This document shows, one piece after another, positions 56,501 to 59,229 of a stretch of DNA of 64,000 nucleotides. The stretch comes from Strongylocentrotus purpuratus. Lineage: Eukaryota > Echinodermata > Echinoidea > Camarodonta > Strongylocentrotidae. Under the pieces are notes generated by a model. The model worked only from the letters and a program-made list of their open reading frames with translations. It ran no database searches and was not told where the DNA came from. The stretch spans positions 29,659,153-29,723,152 of the forward strand of contig NW_022145609.1 in the NCBI RefSeq assembly GCF_000002235.5. The letters run 5' to 3'. How positions within the stretch are numbered: the first letter of the stretch is position 1; every line of letters begins with the position of its first letter. Position numbers and translations under genes: made by a program.

Positions 56501-56618
56501 ACGTCATGTGTGAGTGAGGCTTTGAGCAGGATAATTTTTTTTTTAATGACTCTGTGTTTCAGACTTATCTTGAGGAAGTAACATACGGTATATGAAAGAA
56601 AGGAGGACTTACTTTCAT
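2218..56618 (-). CDS. ARHGAP29: ARHGAP29-type Rho GTPase-activating protein (F-BAR, C1, RhoGAP)
   Basis: Joined exons, 5' to 3' on the minus strand: 56618-56613, 56037-55785, 34452-34309, 33490-33345, 29965-29869, 26067-25930, 24729-24665, 18542-18498, 16714-16649, 15871-15791, 15077-14898, 13945-13868, 12726-12667, 12018-11962, 11461-11322, 10689-10583, 9762-9550, 8983-8649, 8208-8071, 7214-7030, 6275-6198, 5199-5115, 4636-4561, 3756-3556, 2543-2218. All introns are GT-AG, all phases match, and the sum is 3300 nt (1099 aa). The family has an F-BAR domain that binds curved membrane, a C1 domain and a GAP domain that switches off Rho-type GTPases (human ARHGAP29 prefers RhoA and acts downstream of Rap1). 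From memory the human protein is about 1260 aa and ends PQFV, which binds a PDZ domain of PTPN13; this one ends EPRFV. That ending, with SDSESISGSS in the linker, favours ARHGAP29 over ARHGAP45 or GMIP. An ancestor-like single copy is also possible. The start codon is the least certain part. Confidence 0.9.
2602..2890. mobile_element. MITE with GGGGAGTGTTTWACAAAG terminal inverted repeats
   Basis: Left end GGGGAGTGTTTAACAAAG and right end CTTTGTAAAACACTCCCC are inverted copies, and the match continues as CTAAGAYGACTTTA. About 289 bp, non-coding. A fragment of a similar end lies at 55689-55716. It lies in the intron between exons 25 and 26. Confidence 0.75.
3355..3544. mobile_element. MITE, AAACCTGTCTATAAAGACC family, copy 1
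   Basis: The ends are inverted copies of AACCTGTCTATAAAGACCACC. The interior carries further inverted GGTCTTTATAGA units. About 190 bp. Related to the copy at 19154-19328. Lies 12 bases past the exon 25 donor, directly in the intron start region. A poly-C run precedes it. Confidence 0.75.
3556..3756 (-). CDS. ARHGAP29: ARHGAP29-like exon 25 (low-complexity tail)
   Basis: Residues 925-991. Begins GQALNKSSNNSTHLTSS, then Thr/Ala/Ser runs coded by a GGTGGT/GATGAT-like microsatellite, then an HDRRRRSRHSQPLKNG basic patch. Likely disordered. The codon-level microsatellite suggests length may vary between individuals. Confidence 0.88.
4168..4432 (-). mobile_element. tRNA-derived SINE fragment
   Basis: Minus strand shows a degenerate tRNA-like head (B-box-like GGTTCCAATCCC) and a body shared with 5404-5729 and 59230-59532 (GGAGAGTGGCA, CACCTGGGTG, GGGAGCATTCCAG on plus). 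3' tail diverged. Confidence 0.65.
4441..4534 (-). mobile_element. Second SINE head fragment
   Basis: A repeated tRNA-like head (GGTTCAAATCTCAGCC on minus) directly next to the previous fragment, as if one SINE inserted by another or the head was duplicated. Confidence 0.5.
4561..4636 (-). CDS. ARHGAP29: ARHGAP29-like exon 24
   Basis: Residues 900-924, IFGANETPVEDFQRDEAHSP then NDVHR. It joins the GAP domain to the tail; the IF at its start matches human QKIF. Acceptor TTGCACAG, donor AGAG|GTTAGT. Confidence 0.85.
5115..5199 (-). CDS. ARHGAP29: ARHGAP29-like exon 23 (RhoGAP end)
   Basis: Residues 871-899, DANTSSLDALIDMNHHTRAI then ELMAIYPE. This is the last RhoGAP helix (human ITISSLAEYSNQARLVEFLI). 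Phase 2 in, phase 0 out. Confidence 0.92.
5404..5729 (-). mobile_element. Near full-length tRNA-derived SINE
   Basis: Minus strand: A-box-like GTGGACGAGTGGATAAG, B box GGTTCAAGTCCCGCC, a 200-bp body, AAAAGCGCTATATAAGA near the 3' end and an (ATT)n tail. This is a textbook SINE with pol III promoter boxes. Second copy at 59230-59532. Confidence 0.82.
5771..5922 (-). mobile_element. SINE fragment, same family
   Basis: Shares the CACCTGGGxGGAGAGTGGCAAATG body and an eroded tRNA-like head on the minus strand. Confidence 0.55.
6198..6275 (-). CDS. ARHGAP29: ARHGAP29-like exon 22 (RhoGAP)
   Basis: Residues 845-870, VSEEPLNHMSGSNLGIVFGP then TLLKLR. N858 in NLGIVFGPTLL is the conserved RhoGAP asparagine that contacts the GTPase. 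Donor AAG|GTATGT. Confidence 0.96.
6752..6830 (+). mobile_element. SINE fragment related to 14409-14745
   Basis: Contains GGTCCAGGGTTCAAAATCAAG then CAATTATCCTAAATTACCAAG, an eroded B-box and body of the plus-strand SINE at 14409. Confidence 0.5.
7030..7214 (-). CDS. ARHGAP29: ARHGAP29-like exon 21 (RhoGAP)
   Basis: Residues 784-844, LPEPLLTFNLYPDFIAAAKE then IITRFKQVIAKLPQLHHHTA and KVLMYHLKR. These are core RhoGAP helices. A TTAA-flanked MITE ends 20 bases upstream of the acceptor, so the acceptor's branch point may lie in or beside transposon sequence. Confidence 0.95.
7235..7627. mobile_element. TTAA-flanked MITE, family A, copy 1
   Basis: TTAA at both ends; inner inverted ends AGGTATAGTCCAGTT and AACTGGTCTATACCT. 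Interior matches 17632-18005 (opposite orientation) and 40315-40688. TTAA target duplication is typical of piggyBac-type elements. No ORF. Confidence 0.82.
8071..8208 (-). CDS. ARHGAP29: ARHGAP29-like exon 20 (RhoGAP catalytic arginine)
   Basis: Residues 738-783, begins GIYRVAGLKVKVEKLCQTFE. R741 in GIYRVAG sits at the arginine-finger position of RhoGAP domains. K778 in LKLYLRQ is the conserved basic residue of the KxYLRxLPEPL motif. Both are present, so an active GAP is expected. Confidence 0.96.
8209..8648 (-). other. Intron 19: nothing recognised
   Basis: 440 bp of AT-rich sequence without repeats I recognise. Confidence 0.6.
8649..8983 (-). CDS. ARHGAP29: ARHGAP29-like exon 19 (C1 zinc finger, start of RhoGAP)
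   Basis: Residues 626-737. C1 domain with H647, C658, C661, C672, C675, H680, C683, C691 (spacing H-x10-C-x2-C-x10-C-x2-C-x4-H-x2-C-x7-C). This equals the human ARHGAP29 spacing and is two to three residues shorter than phorbol-ester-binding PKC-type C1 domains at two gaps. It is probably a non-classical C1 that does not bind phorbol ester. The RhoGAP fold starts near F703 (FGVNLSEHL), with REVPFIVTKCISEIE downstream. Confidence 0.95.
8984..9549 (-). other. Intron 18: nothing recognised
   Basis: AT-rich, no ORF or repeat of note. Confidence 0.6.
9550..9762 (-). CDS. ARHGAP29: ARHGAP29-like exon 18 (linker before C1)
   Basis: Residues 555-625. Contains SDSESISGSSTKSGSPS and LSSGDELGEDTP. The SDSES..GSS and SS.DEL motifs and the GPN before the C1 domain are shared with human ARHGAP29 (from memory: SDSESTGGSS, MSSADDLDE, GPN). 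The shared motifs suggest regulatory phosphorylation sites. Otherwise low complexity. Confidence 0.9.
9763..10582 (-). other. Intron 17: nothing recognised
   Basis: 820 bp, AT-rich, with a short ATAGACAGAYAGATAT stretch near 9860. No coding signal. Confidence 0.55.
10583..10689 (-). CDS. ARHGAP29: ARHGAP29-like exon 17 (Ser-rich linker)
   Basis: Residues 519-554, contains SSLQRERKTSSQSYDSFEDD and RSDSGSRRSD. Likely disordered, with several basophilic-kinase-like RxxS sites. Phase 2 in, phase 1 out, consistent with both neighbours. Confidence 0.88.
10690..11321 (-). other. Intron 16: pyrimidine-rich
   Basis: Plus strand is strongly pyrimidine-rich from 10830 onward and ends in the compound microsatellite at 11161-11300. 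No other element seen. Confidence 0.6.
11161..11300 (+). repeat. Compound microsatellite (C)n-(CCTCTC)n-(C)n-(TC)n
   Basis: A 20-base C run, CTCCCTCTCC units, a second C run and more than 20 perfect TC units. On the gene strand it is a GA/G tract starting about 20 bases inside the intron. Confidence 0.95.
11322..11461 (-). CDS. ARHGAP29: ARHGAP29-like exon 16
   Basis: Residues 473-518, FQTLCEQIRAYEPGLQFSHY followed by VKHHKRFMSG and a short tail. It matches the family post-F-BAR segment (LCDSAKLYDPGQEYSEFVK). The donor lies 20 bases from a long (TC)n/(CTCTCC)n/(C)n tract in the next intron. Confidence 0.92.
11462..11961 (-). other. Intron 15: weak inverted structure near 11600-11710
   Basis: Contains CGGTCACAAAGGTTCGTATGA and, about 70 bases on, TCATACGGCGTTCGTAGC then TTTGTGACC, which look like eroded inverted ends of a small element. 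Nothing else seen. Confidence 0.35.
11962..12018 (-). CDS. ARHGAP29: ARHGAP29-like exon 15 (F-BAR end)
   Basis: Residues 454-472, VTHSYFSMQHTLSAPAPIQ. This is the last F-BAR helix (human VTVNLFHMQQLQAASLADSL). Both ends are phase 0. Confidence 0.9.
12019..12666 (-). other. Intron 14: nothing recognised
   Basis: AT-rich; open frames on both strands here lack conserved residues. Confidence 0.6.
12667..12726 (-). CDS. ARHGAP29: ARHGAP29-like exon 14 (F-BAR)
   Basis: Residues 434-453, QKLLIQLRELIFMCDQTMKA. The human equivalent is LAQLRTLVFQCDLTLKAV. Acceptor TTTGCAG, donor GCA|GTAAGT. Confidence 0.92.
12826..13130 (+). repeat. Purine-rich GA/GATA microsatellite block
   Basis: GATAGATGGATAGATA units followed by GAGAGACAGAGAGA runs and a perfect (GA)n tract up to 13128. 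Lies in intron 13. Confidence 0.9.
13868..13945 (-). CDS. ARHGAP29: ARHGAP29-like exon 13 (F-BAR)
   Basis: Residues 408-433, AQEAETTYKACVAETNNKQQ then DMLRVK. This is the conserved 'E-x-x-Y-K-x-C-V' helix of F-BAR RhoGAPs. Both ends are phase 0. Confidence 0.92.
14409..14745 (+). mobile_element. tRNA-derived SINE
   Basis: A-box-like TGTGGCTCAGTAGT, then B-box-like GGTCCCGGGTTCAAAACC, then a body with TTAATCCTCATTACCAAGTC and GGAGAGGACTTAAAGCCG. Lies in intron 12, antisense to the gene. Confidence 0.75.
14898..15077 (-). CDS. ARHGAP29: ARHGAP29-like exon 12 (F-BAR)
   Basis: Residues 348-407. A 60-residue coiled coil containing LYYSRYHEYERAKEATAKIE, a Ser/Gly-rich break (NSSGGAHHAKL), and EKRKKAEDDALGK. 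The break and the flanking EKRKK(A/L)E match the family F-BAR (SSSGGLAKNLNKQLEKKRRL in human, from memory). Confidence 0.92.
15078..15790 (-). other. Intron 11: nothing recognised
   Basis: AT-rich, no clear repeat or ORF. Confidence 0.6.
15791..15871 (-). CDS. ARHGAP29: ARHGAP29-like exon 11 (F-BAR)
   Basis: Residues 321-347, begins QLDARRAEHDKKRKSIRLQW. Human ARHGAP29 has GRKNEMEKQRKEIKELW here. Two nearby AGs compete as acceptor; only the upstream one (CCATTAG|CAA) keeps the frame with exon 10, so it was chosen. Donor ATG|GTCAGT. Confidence 0.88.
15872..16648 (-). other. Intron 10: nothing recognised
   Basis: AT-rich; a short CCCATC repeat near 15950. No element seen. Confidence 0.55.
16649..16714 (-). 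CDS. ARHGAP29: ARHGAP29-like exon 10 (F-BAR)
   Basis: Residues 299-320, DIEYATNCEATYSQIQGHKF then VE. It matches the family motif DIESSHLLQQTIAALQANKFV. Both ends are phase 0. Donor GAG|GTAAAG. Confidence 0.9.
17311..17554. mobile_element. 244-bp MITE with perfect 31-bp TIRs
   Basis: Both ends carry GTCGGTGGGGTGACAAAACC continuing TCGTATCTCAA as exact inverted copies (17311-17341 and 17524-17554). It lies beside a (TA)n tract at 17555-17587, so the target duplication cannot be read. Perfect ends suggest a recent insertion. Confidence 0.85.
17555..17587. repeat. (TA)n microsatellite
   Basis: About 16 TA units next to the perfect-TIR MITE. Confidence 0.9.
17632..18005. mobile_element. TTAA-flanked MITE, family A, copy 2
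   Basis: TTAA ends with AGGTAAAGACCAGTT and AACTGGTCTTTACCT as inverted ends. Opposite in orientation to copies at 7235 and 40315, judged by the poly-C/G run near one end. Confidence 0.85.
18498..18542 (-). CDS. ARHGAP29: ARHGAP29-like exon 9 (F-BAR, 45-nt micro-exon)
   Basis: Residues 284-298, TYLPFQSTYLMSLEH. It matches the family segment FMPLQSLFTNALLND. The exon is only 15 codons, flanked by a 6.1-kb upstream intron and a 1.8-kb downstream intron. Donor CAT|GTAAGT, acceptor CATGCAG. Confidence 0.88.
19154..19328. mobile_element. MITE, AAACCTGTCTAT family, copy 2
   Basis: Inverted ends TTTAAACCTGTCTATTAAGGCC and GACAGGTTTGACTGTAC, with internal TAGACAGGTGGCC units. Diverged relative of 3355-3544 in which GTCTTTATAG is replaced by GGCCACTG-like units. 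Confidence 0.7.
19370..19510 (+). mobile_element. Possible 3' tail of a non-LTR retroelement
   Basis: TTTTATGTAATCATG..AATAAACTCAAACTCAACTCAACTC: a polyadenylation-like signal followed by a short tandem tail. Similar in kind to 38925-38955 and 45270-45622. No reverse transcriptase remains. Confidence 0.35.
21691..22120. mobile_element. MITE with GGAAGTCCACCCTGAT inverted ends
   Basis: Left CGGAAGTCCACCCTGATAAT and right ATATCAGGGTGGACTTCCC are inverted. About 430 bp, non-coding. It directly abuts the family B element at 22121. Confidence 0.78.
22121..22661. mobile_element. TTAA-type MITE, family B, copy 1
   Basis: Ends AAAGGTACTATGTCC and GGGACATAGTACCTTT, about 540 bp. Interior nearly identical to 62932-63471 and to the interrupted copy at 32346-33328. 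The left TTAA is eroded (ATGA). Confidence 0.83.
24665..24729 (-). CDS. ARHGAP29: ARHGAP29-like exon 8 (F-BAR)
   Basis: Residues 262-283, MEFARSMSKLAATTRPVLRE. This is the conserved F-BAR signature region in which a glutamate- or lysine-linked helix runs into a KLA motif. Acceptor GTTTACAG, donor GAG|GTAAGA. Confidence 0.9.
24858..25039 (-). mobile_element. tRNA-derived SINE with well-kept pol III boxes
   Basis: Minus strand reads GTTGGCTCAGTCAGTAGAGC (A box), GTCGTGGGTTCGAACCCC (B box) with a plausible anticodon arm between. Then a body of about 110 bp follows. No intact acceptor stem or CCA-adjacent 3' half, so it is a SINE rather than a tRNA gene. Lies in intron 7. Confidence 0.78.
25930..26067 (-). 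CDS. ARHGAP29: ARHGAP29-like exon 7 (F-BAR start)
   Basis: Residues 216-261, containing DLALERAKAWSKYAKDVILY and VEKRVHLE. It matches the first F-BAR helix of the family (human ELALSYAKTWSKYTKNIVSW, from memory). The exon begins with GT and completes a Ser codon with exon 6. Confidence 0.93.
26184..26498. mobile_element. MITE, GTGTTTCACARAGATCC family, copy 1
   Basis: Inverted ends GGGGTGTTTCACAGAGATCC and GGATCTTTGTGAAACACCCC, about 312 bp. Second copy at 48337-48646 with the same interior (TTATGGAGAGCCATTTGTAG and GCTAACAGCTTTCCATAATTG are both present). Confidence 0.83.
26508..26590 (-). mobile_element. SINE fragment
   Basis: Shares CAAGGAATTYCTTCCTACCAG and CACCTGGGTGGAGAG with other minus-strand SINE copies here. 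Confidence 0.45.
27523..27663. mobile_element. Small palindromic MITE, CTGGGCCCCGTC ends
   Basis: Left CTGGGCCCCGTCAAAATACA and right TGTAAGACGGGGCCCAGG are inverted; the match continues as AAGAGTTGCGATTGAT. About 140 bp, nearly all foldable into a hairpin. Confidence 0.82.
28842..28888 (+). repeat. (CT)n microsatellite
   Basis: About 22 perfect CT units in intron 6. Confidence 0.93.
29335..29460 (+). repeat. TTTA-rich, (TA)n and poly-T/poly-G low complexity
   Basis: TTTATTTATT runs, then (TA)n, 20 T and 11 G in a row. Confidence 0.85.
29869..29965 (-). CDS. ARHGAP29: ARHGAP29-like exon 6
   Basis: Residues 184-215 (begins SCDSLVSLSSNPDYIGGHGY). This is a Ser-rich linker before the F-BAR domain. 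Phase 0 in, phase 1 out, donor GGAA|GTAAGT. Confidence 0.85.
30235..30345 (-). mobile_element. SINE head fragment
   Basis: Minus strand carries GAGAGGTTCTTGGTTCAATTC, a diverged B box, preceded by an A-box-like TTGGTATATCTGTTAAGG. Confidence 0.45.
30898..32310 (-). mobile_element. Helentron-like non-autonomous element, copy 1
   Basis: Read on minus: starts T|AGGTGGTCTGTC, then an internal echo GACAGATCACCT, an (ATT)n stretch, a body with GCGCGC-rich patches and an (ATC)n stretch. It then has ACAGACCACCTT, a 7-bp hairpin ATTCGTC/GACGAAT and an end CTAG|TT. 5'-terminal and 3'-subterminal inverted repeats, a 3' hairpin, T|T target and no target duplication are the hallmarks of Helentron-derived elements. 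No ORF. Confidence 0.68.
32346..33328. mobile_element. TTAA-type MITE, family B, copy 2, interrupted
   Basis: Ends AAAGGTACTATGTCCCATTT and GGGACATGGTATCTTTAA. The family B interior is split at 32709/33159 by another TIR element (32710-33158). More diverged than copies 1 and 3. It ends about 17 bases from the exon 5 donor. Confidence 0.82.
32710..33158. mobile_element. TIR element GCGTTTATCTAG, copy 1, nested
   Basis: 449 bp with inverted ends GCGTTTATCTAGG and CCTAGATAAACGC. Flanked by AGTG on both sides; the uninterrupted family B copies show AGTG once at this place, so the 4-bp target duplication is directly supported. Copy 2 at 55241-55688. No ORF that looks like a transposase. Confidence 0.85.
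33345..33490 (-). CDS. ARHGAP29: ARHGAP29-like exon 5
   Basis: Residues 135-183. Contains HLFEAIDALALAFSNSVTEY followed by LMGDVEQTS, which aligns with the human segment containing FGNILTNFLMGDVG (from memory). Acceptor TTTGCAG, donor AAAG|GTAAGA. A TTAA-type MITE ends about 17 bases past the donor. Confidence 0.9.
33520..34140. repeat. Diverged tandem duplication of about 330 bp within intron 4
   Basis: Two successive blocks share AAAATCAAAGAYTT, TTGGCTTGC, AAGTAGAT(C/A)TGCTTTT, ACAAGGGAGTTT and GGATTGAGAATATTCT-type words in the same order, offset by about 330 bases. Confidence 0.65.
34201..34260. repeat. Perfect 24-bp inverted repeat (12-base loop)
   Basis: GTATAAAAGCATATATTGTC continuing ATAT at 34201-34224 is exactly complementary to 34237-34260. 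It lies about 50 bases from the exon 4 donor. Could be a recent palindrome, a tiny MITE or a folded RNA. Confidence 0.9.
34309..34452 (-). CDS. ARHGAP29: ARHGAP29-like exon 4
   Basis: Residues 87-134 (ERTETIRVSAHERLRDLLN, then LRGILDKYTALKSTDVHTAA). This predicted helical region matches the stretch before the F-BAR domain in human ARHGAP29. Donor AAAG|GTATAT, acceptor CCTTCAG. It follows a 21-kb intron. Confidence 0.88.
34942..36490 (+). mobile_element. Helentron-like non-autonomous element, copy 2
   Basis: Plus orientation, 1549 bp: T|AGGTGGTCTGTTATC start, internal ACAGACCACCT echo, (ATT)n, GCGCGC-rich patches, an expanded (ATC)n stretch, ACAGACCACCTTATTCGTC hairpin and an AATTTCTAG|TT end. 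Inverted relative to copy 1. It differs from copy 1 mainly by a longer triplet-repeat stretch and scattered changes. Confidence 0.7.
36140..36390 (+). repeat. (ATC)n/(TCA)n triplet repeat inside Helentron-like copy 2
   Basis: CATCATCATC runs with GATCATGATC interruptions over about 250 bases. Copy 1 has a shorter equivalent at 31008-31105. Confidence 0.9.
37746..38143. mobile_element. TTAA-flanked MITE, family A subfamily 2, copy 1
   Basis: TTAA ends with AGATAAAGTTGAGTTCTGG and CCAGAACTCAACCTTCTCT inverted. The left half is related to family A (GCATTGTGAAAGAAACGTTG, CAAGGTTCTGGAATCATC), but the right half is different (AACACGTGGC). Confidence 0.8.
38925..38960 (+). mobile_element. Possible retroelement 3' tail
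   Basis: ATATTAATAAACTTAAACTTCAAACTTC resembles the tail at 45590-45622. Short fragment only. Confidence 0.3.
39258..39631. mobile_element. TIR element GGGTACRTTTAWGCTCAG
   Basis: Left TAAGGGTACATTTAAGCTCAG and right CTGAGCATAAACGTACCCTAA are inverted. About 370 bp, with internal AAACGCG/CGCGTTT words. Flanking TAA on both sides may be a 3-bp target duplication. Confidence 0.75.
40315..40688. mobile_element. TTAA-flanked MITE, family A, copy 3
   Basis: TTAA at both ends; AGGTAAATACCAGTT and AACTGGTCTTTATCT inverted ends. Same orientation as copy 1. Confidence 0.83.
41411..41868. mobile_element. TIR element CAGCCTTTTYCACACACAGC
   Basis: Left CAGCCTTTTCACACACAGCT and right AGCTGTGTGTGAAAAAGGCTG are inverted. 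About 458 bp. The interior repeats the motifs TTTCACACACA and TCTAGATACGA. Confidence 0.78.
45055..45180 (+). repeat. Polypyrimidine (CTT)n-rich tract
   Basis: GAAGAAGAAG then TTCTTCTTC/CTTCC runs, giving a local inverted structure between the purine and pyrimidine parts. Confidence 0.8.
45270..45622 (+). mobile_element. Possible 3' end of a non-LTR retroelement
   Basis: Ends in AATAAAACTTCAAACTTCAAAC-type tandem tail. The upstream 300 bases are untranslated-like. No coding part preserved. Confidence 0.35.
47869..47945 (+). repeat. Tandem repeat, 35-bp unit, about 2 copies
   Basis: GAGCGAATACCATCCTCTAA then AACATGATTTCTA recurs head to tail. Confidence 0.85.
48337..48646. mobile_element. 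MITE, GTGTTTCACARAGATCC family, copy 2
   Basis: Inverted ends GGGGTGTTTCACAAAGAT and ATCTTTGTGAAACACCCC; interior collinear with 26184-26498. CAG-like triplets flank both copies (CTG/CTG and CAG/CAG), perhaps a 3-bp target duplication. Confidence 0.83.
48909..49322. mobile_element. TTAA-flanked MITE, family A subfamily 2, copy 2
   Basis: TTAA ends, AGATAAAGTTGAGATCTGG and CCAGAACTCAACCTTCTCT. Collinear with 37746-38143 throughout. Confidence 0.8.
49796..49993 (+). repeat. AAAG/GGAAA purine low-complexity tract
   Basis: 200 bases of almost pure purine near the left end of the hAT-like element. Confidence 0.93.
49996..50247. mobile_element. Small nested TIR element
   Basis: CATGGCCGTACGC and GCATACGGCCCTG are inverted ends about 250 bp apart, with a poly-G run inside the left end. 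Could instead be part of the host element. Confidence 0.45.
50260..52361. repeat. Satellite array, 113-129-bp unit
   Basis: Head-to-tail units of about 113-129 bp. Each has a GCTCGCTCGC(TACGCTCGCTCGC)CAAAATAGAAATAAC block, TCATGTCCCTGACATGGAAC and GTTTATGTACCATATTTTCC. Eight units from about 50960 to 51950 are nearly identical; units on both sides are increasingly diverged. Length varies because the TACGCTCGC insert is present or absent. One more unit remnant follows the nested insertion at 54770-54800. Confidence 0.92.
52392..54578. repeat. Exact 61-bp direct repeat, 2126 bp apart
   Basis: TACCTATTAAAGGAAGACAA through GGCAAAACAAAGT occurs identically at both positions. It is too long for a target duplication. 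Confidence 0.9.
53365..53512 (+). repeat. GA-rich microsatellite with (TA)n core
   Basis: (GA)n interrupted by GGGAG and a (TA)n run, inside the LTR-like insertion. Confidence 0.9.
55079..55228. mobile_element. TTAA MITE, family A, partial copy
   Basis: Right-hand 150 bases only (TTTCTTATCATTTTGATGATTC through CTGATCTTTACCTTTAA). The left part is missing. Confidence 0.7.
55241..55688. mobile_element. TIR element GCGTTTATCTAG, copy 2
   Basis: Collinear and very similar to 32710-33158. Flanked by TTAG and ATAG. It lies about 100 bases from exon 3. Confidence 0.83.
55785..56037 (-). CDS. ARHGAP29: ARHGAP29-like exon 3
   Basis: Residues 3-86, starting in phase 0 and ending in phase 1. The first half is Ser/Gly-rich and poorly conserved. 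The second half (NQEEILQLTRDVRNFSEAL) is helical and lines up with the N-terminal helix of human ARHGAP29 (DPDYIKELVNDIRKFSHML, from memory). Acceptor CTTCTAG and donor GGAG|GTAAGC. Confidence 0.85.
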
Positions 56619-56747
56619 ACTCCGTGGCCGGAGAGTCAGGTCAGAGTCTACGTAACCTCTTGGGGATAACTGCGGTCCAAGATGGTAACCGGGAGAACCT
56701 AAATCTGATCCTTGTAACGAGTTCCGGCTACCCGAGAGGTTCAACTC
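56613..56747 (-). CDS. ARHGAP29: ARHGAP29-like exon 2 (start-codon exon)
   Basis: Acceptor TTCTTACAG and donor AAA|GTAAGT. The frame is open across all 45 codons (begins ELNLSGSRNSLQG, ends LRPRSMK). It contains a single ATG, at 56618-56616 with A at -3, giving a protein starting M-K-T-K-R. The stretch before it is Ser/Pro/Gly-rich and looks codable, so an unseen alternative first exon could make the whole exon coding. With exon 1 as seen, most of it would be 5' UTR. Confidence 0.65.
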
Positions 56748-57526
56748 CTGTAAGAAAAAAACAGAATTACAAATCAATACAAAAGGCTACTGAATCGGTA
56801 AATCTGTTTGTATCACTTGAACAACTTGATGCAAGGAGACATATCTAACAGGGCAAATATTTTGAAAGAACATAGTACTTAACTCACTGGAATCAAGCTA
56901 GCAGGCTAAATAATAATAATACAAAACGTTACTTATAAAGCGCTTACCACCACCAAAGTCTCTAAGCGCTATAACAGATGATCATATGGCGACATTAAGG
57001 CATAAAAATGATGTATCACCACAAAATTAATGCATCATTCACATTACATGTACGTCCATCAAGTACCAAGTATCAGATTGATTTGAAATGAATTAAAAAT
57101 GACTAACACAACTAGTCACCACAAGCATTTTCGGTGGTGTGGGGGAATTCCAGTTAAATGGGAAATTCTTAATCTTAAGGATATGCAATACCCTCTGGAC
57201 CACAACAGCAAATATATAAGTCAGAATACTTACAAACCTTAATTGTACCAAAACAATCACAGGGAAATGCCAGTCACCCTAGTGCAAGCAAGCAGTTCGA
57301 TTTGCTTGACAGGGACAACCTCTACACATGAGGAGTTCTTGGCTATAAATGAAGTACAGCAAATATAGTCATTCAAACACTGAAAGAAACCACTGCGCCA
57401 TATAAGCAGTATTTGCGTTCCACTCAAAGCAAACTTTTTGGCACCGTAAGTACTACCTTCTCATCCTTACAAGTTCACATACAGGACAAATGGAAATCTA
57501 ATGGGGTCCACTGACTCAACACTAGA

Positions 57527-58016
57527 TACGTTCACACGAGACAGTCGTAGTTTTAAACTTAAGTTTGCGAAACCTCAAAGTTATATACAATAATCCATTA
57601 CCGATGATGAGGGTTCATGTGGGACTGCCGTGTGAACTTAGCTACTGTTATCAAACCGTTATATGGAAACGTGCTTGACCGAAACAATGAGTATCAAACA
57701 TTTTAAACTGCAAGCCGGGTAAGCAGTCATTTTTACTACAAGCTGGCATAACATCAATGTTAACTTCATCCAAAGTTCCAAACGGCACATAATTTTAATT
57801 GAGGATCCTCCACTGCTCGTAGTTATAAACCTTAAGATTGTTTTTGGTTTATGACTTCAAGTAAACTTAAGTTTCCTAACCACAAGTGTGTCTACACATT
57901 CCCTGAAGACAAGATAACTTTGAAACTTTAAAACCACAACCTAAAGTTGCAGTTAACCAACTGCCGTGTGAACCTAGCTACTGTCAACAAACCGTTATAT
58001 GGAAACATGCTTGATG
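57527..58016. mobile_element. Eroded TIR element with internal 57-bp direct repeat
   Basis: Left TAGATACGTTCACACGAGAC and right-hand GCCGTGTGAACCTAGC are roughly inverted. The words CTGCCGTGTGAAC..TAGCTACTG and CAAACCGTTATATGGAAAC occur at 57613-57672 and again at 57960-58016. Confidence 0.55.
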
Positions 58017-59044
58017 ATCTTCAATGATTGGTGGTAAATAAGGAAACCATTGAAGATTAAGGAGTTTGCTCAGTAAATGAGTCAATGGGAGGGGATATAC
58101 ATGTAACCCAAAACAGCTAGGTTGGGCTTATTTCATTCTATGAATGACAATGGACGTTGGATCTAAGACAATAATGACATCATACAAGAATGATGATTAC
58201 TATCTTGTTCTGTCACAAATGTGAAATTACACAAGGACACGTTGTTGTAATTTCACAAACAACTGTTGGGCCATGAGTCCATGACCATGCATATCATAGC
58301 CATTACATCATGAAACTTTGACATGAAACAGAGAAAATATGGGGTGACGATAGTGCCGTACATATGGCTGCTCATGTAGAATAATTCAATACACTTTTAT
58401 CAAAAATATTCATTCCCACGTATTTAATACACTGAAGTATTAAACTCTGGGTTCAAAAAGCAAGAATAAAAGTCTAGGAGGAACAGTGACTGTAAAAAGC
58501 ATACGACAATCGATCTGAGGACAACCACACTGAGTTGGTGAATGAAACAAGTGATTTCTCAACTTCCCTGTCCTCAAATTTTATTTACACAAACTGATAA
58601 TTTTCAGGATTACTTCCCAAAGTACTCTCATTGACCTCATTTGACCCAATTAAAATTAACCACAATCCTCCACCACAGGAAAGAAGATAAGACCTTGATG
58701 AGGTGTAAAGACAACACTAGATTAACATTTAAATTATGATCATTAAACAATACGTCATATCCATTTCAGTTATTGTTCAGATTGTATTATTAGATTTATC
58801 TTGATTAAACTTATTGACATCTGATAAAAAGGTGGCAAATTACCATCAGTTGACCTTCAAATTATTATTCTGATAAACATTATGAATACTCCTTCAACAT
58901 AGTAGTACTGCCTTAATCAATTTCATTTGAATGTTGATTGATCAAATAATGTTTTTGTGCACAATCATGTTCAAATAATGAATTTAATGGTCAGAAAATA
59001 AGACTTCAATTGCCAGAGCCTGCACACTTCAAAATTTAAGTACA

Positions 59045-59192
59045 TATATTCATTCCTTTAATATTTTAAAGGATTCACTCCTTGTAAATATAACAATTTA
59101 ATTACATGTTTTCATTCCTTTAATAATTTAAAGGATTCATTCCTTGAAAATATAATCATTTCATTAATAATATAAAAGATTCATTTCTTGAA
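59045..59192 (+). repeat. Tandem repeat, about 62-65-bp unit, 2.3 copies
   Basis: TTCATTCCTTTAATAWTTTAAAGGATTC-type units recur head to tail. Confidence 0.8.
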
Positions 59193-59229
59193 AAAAATTA
59201 TCAATATCTTTAATAATGTCACTACGGAG

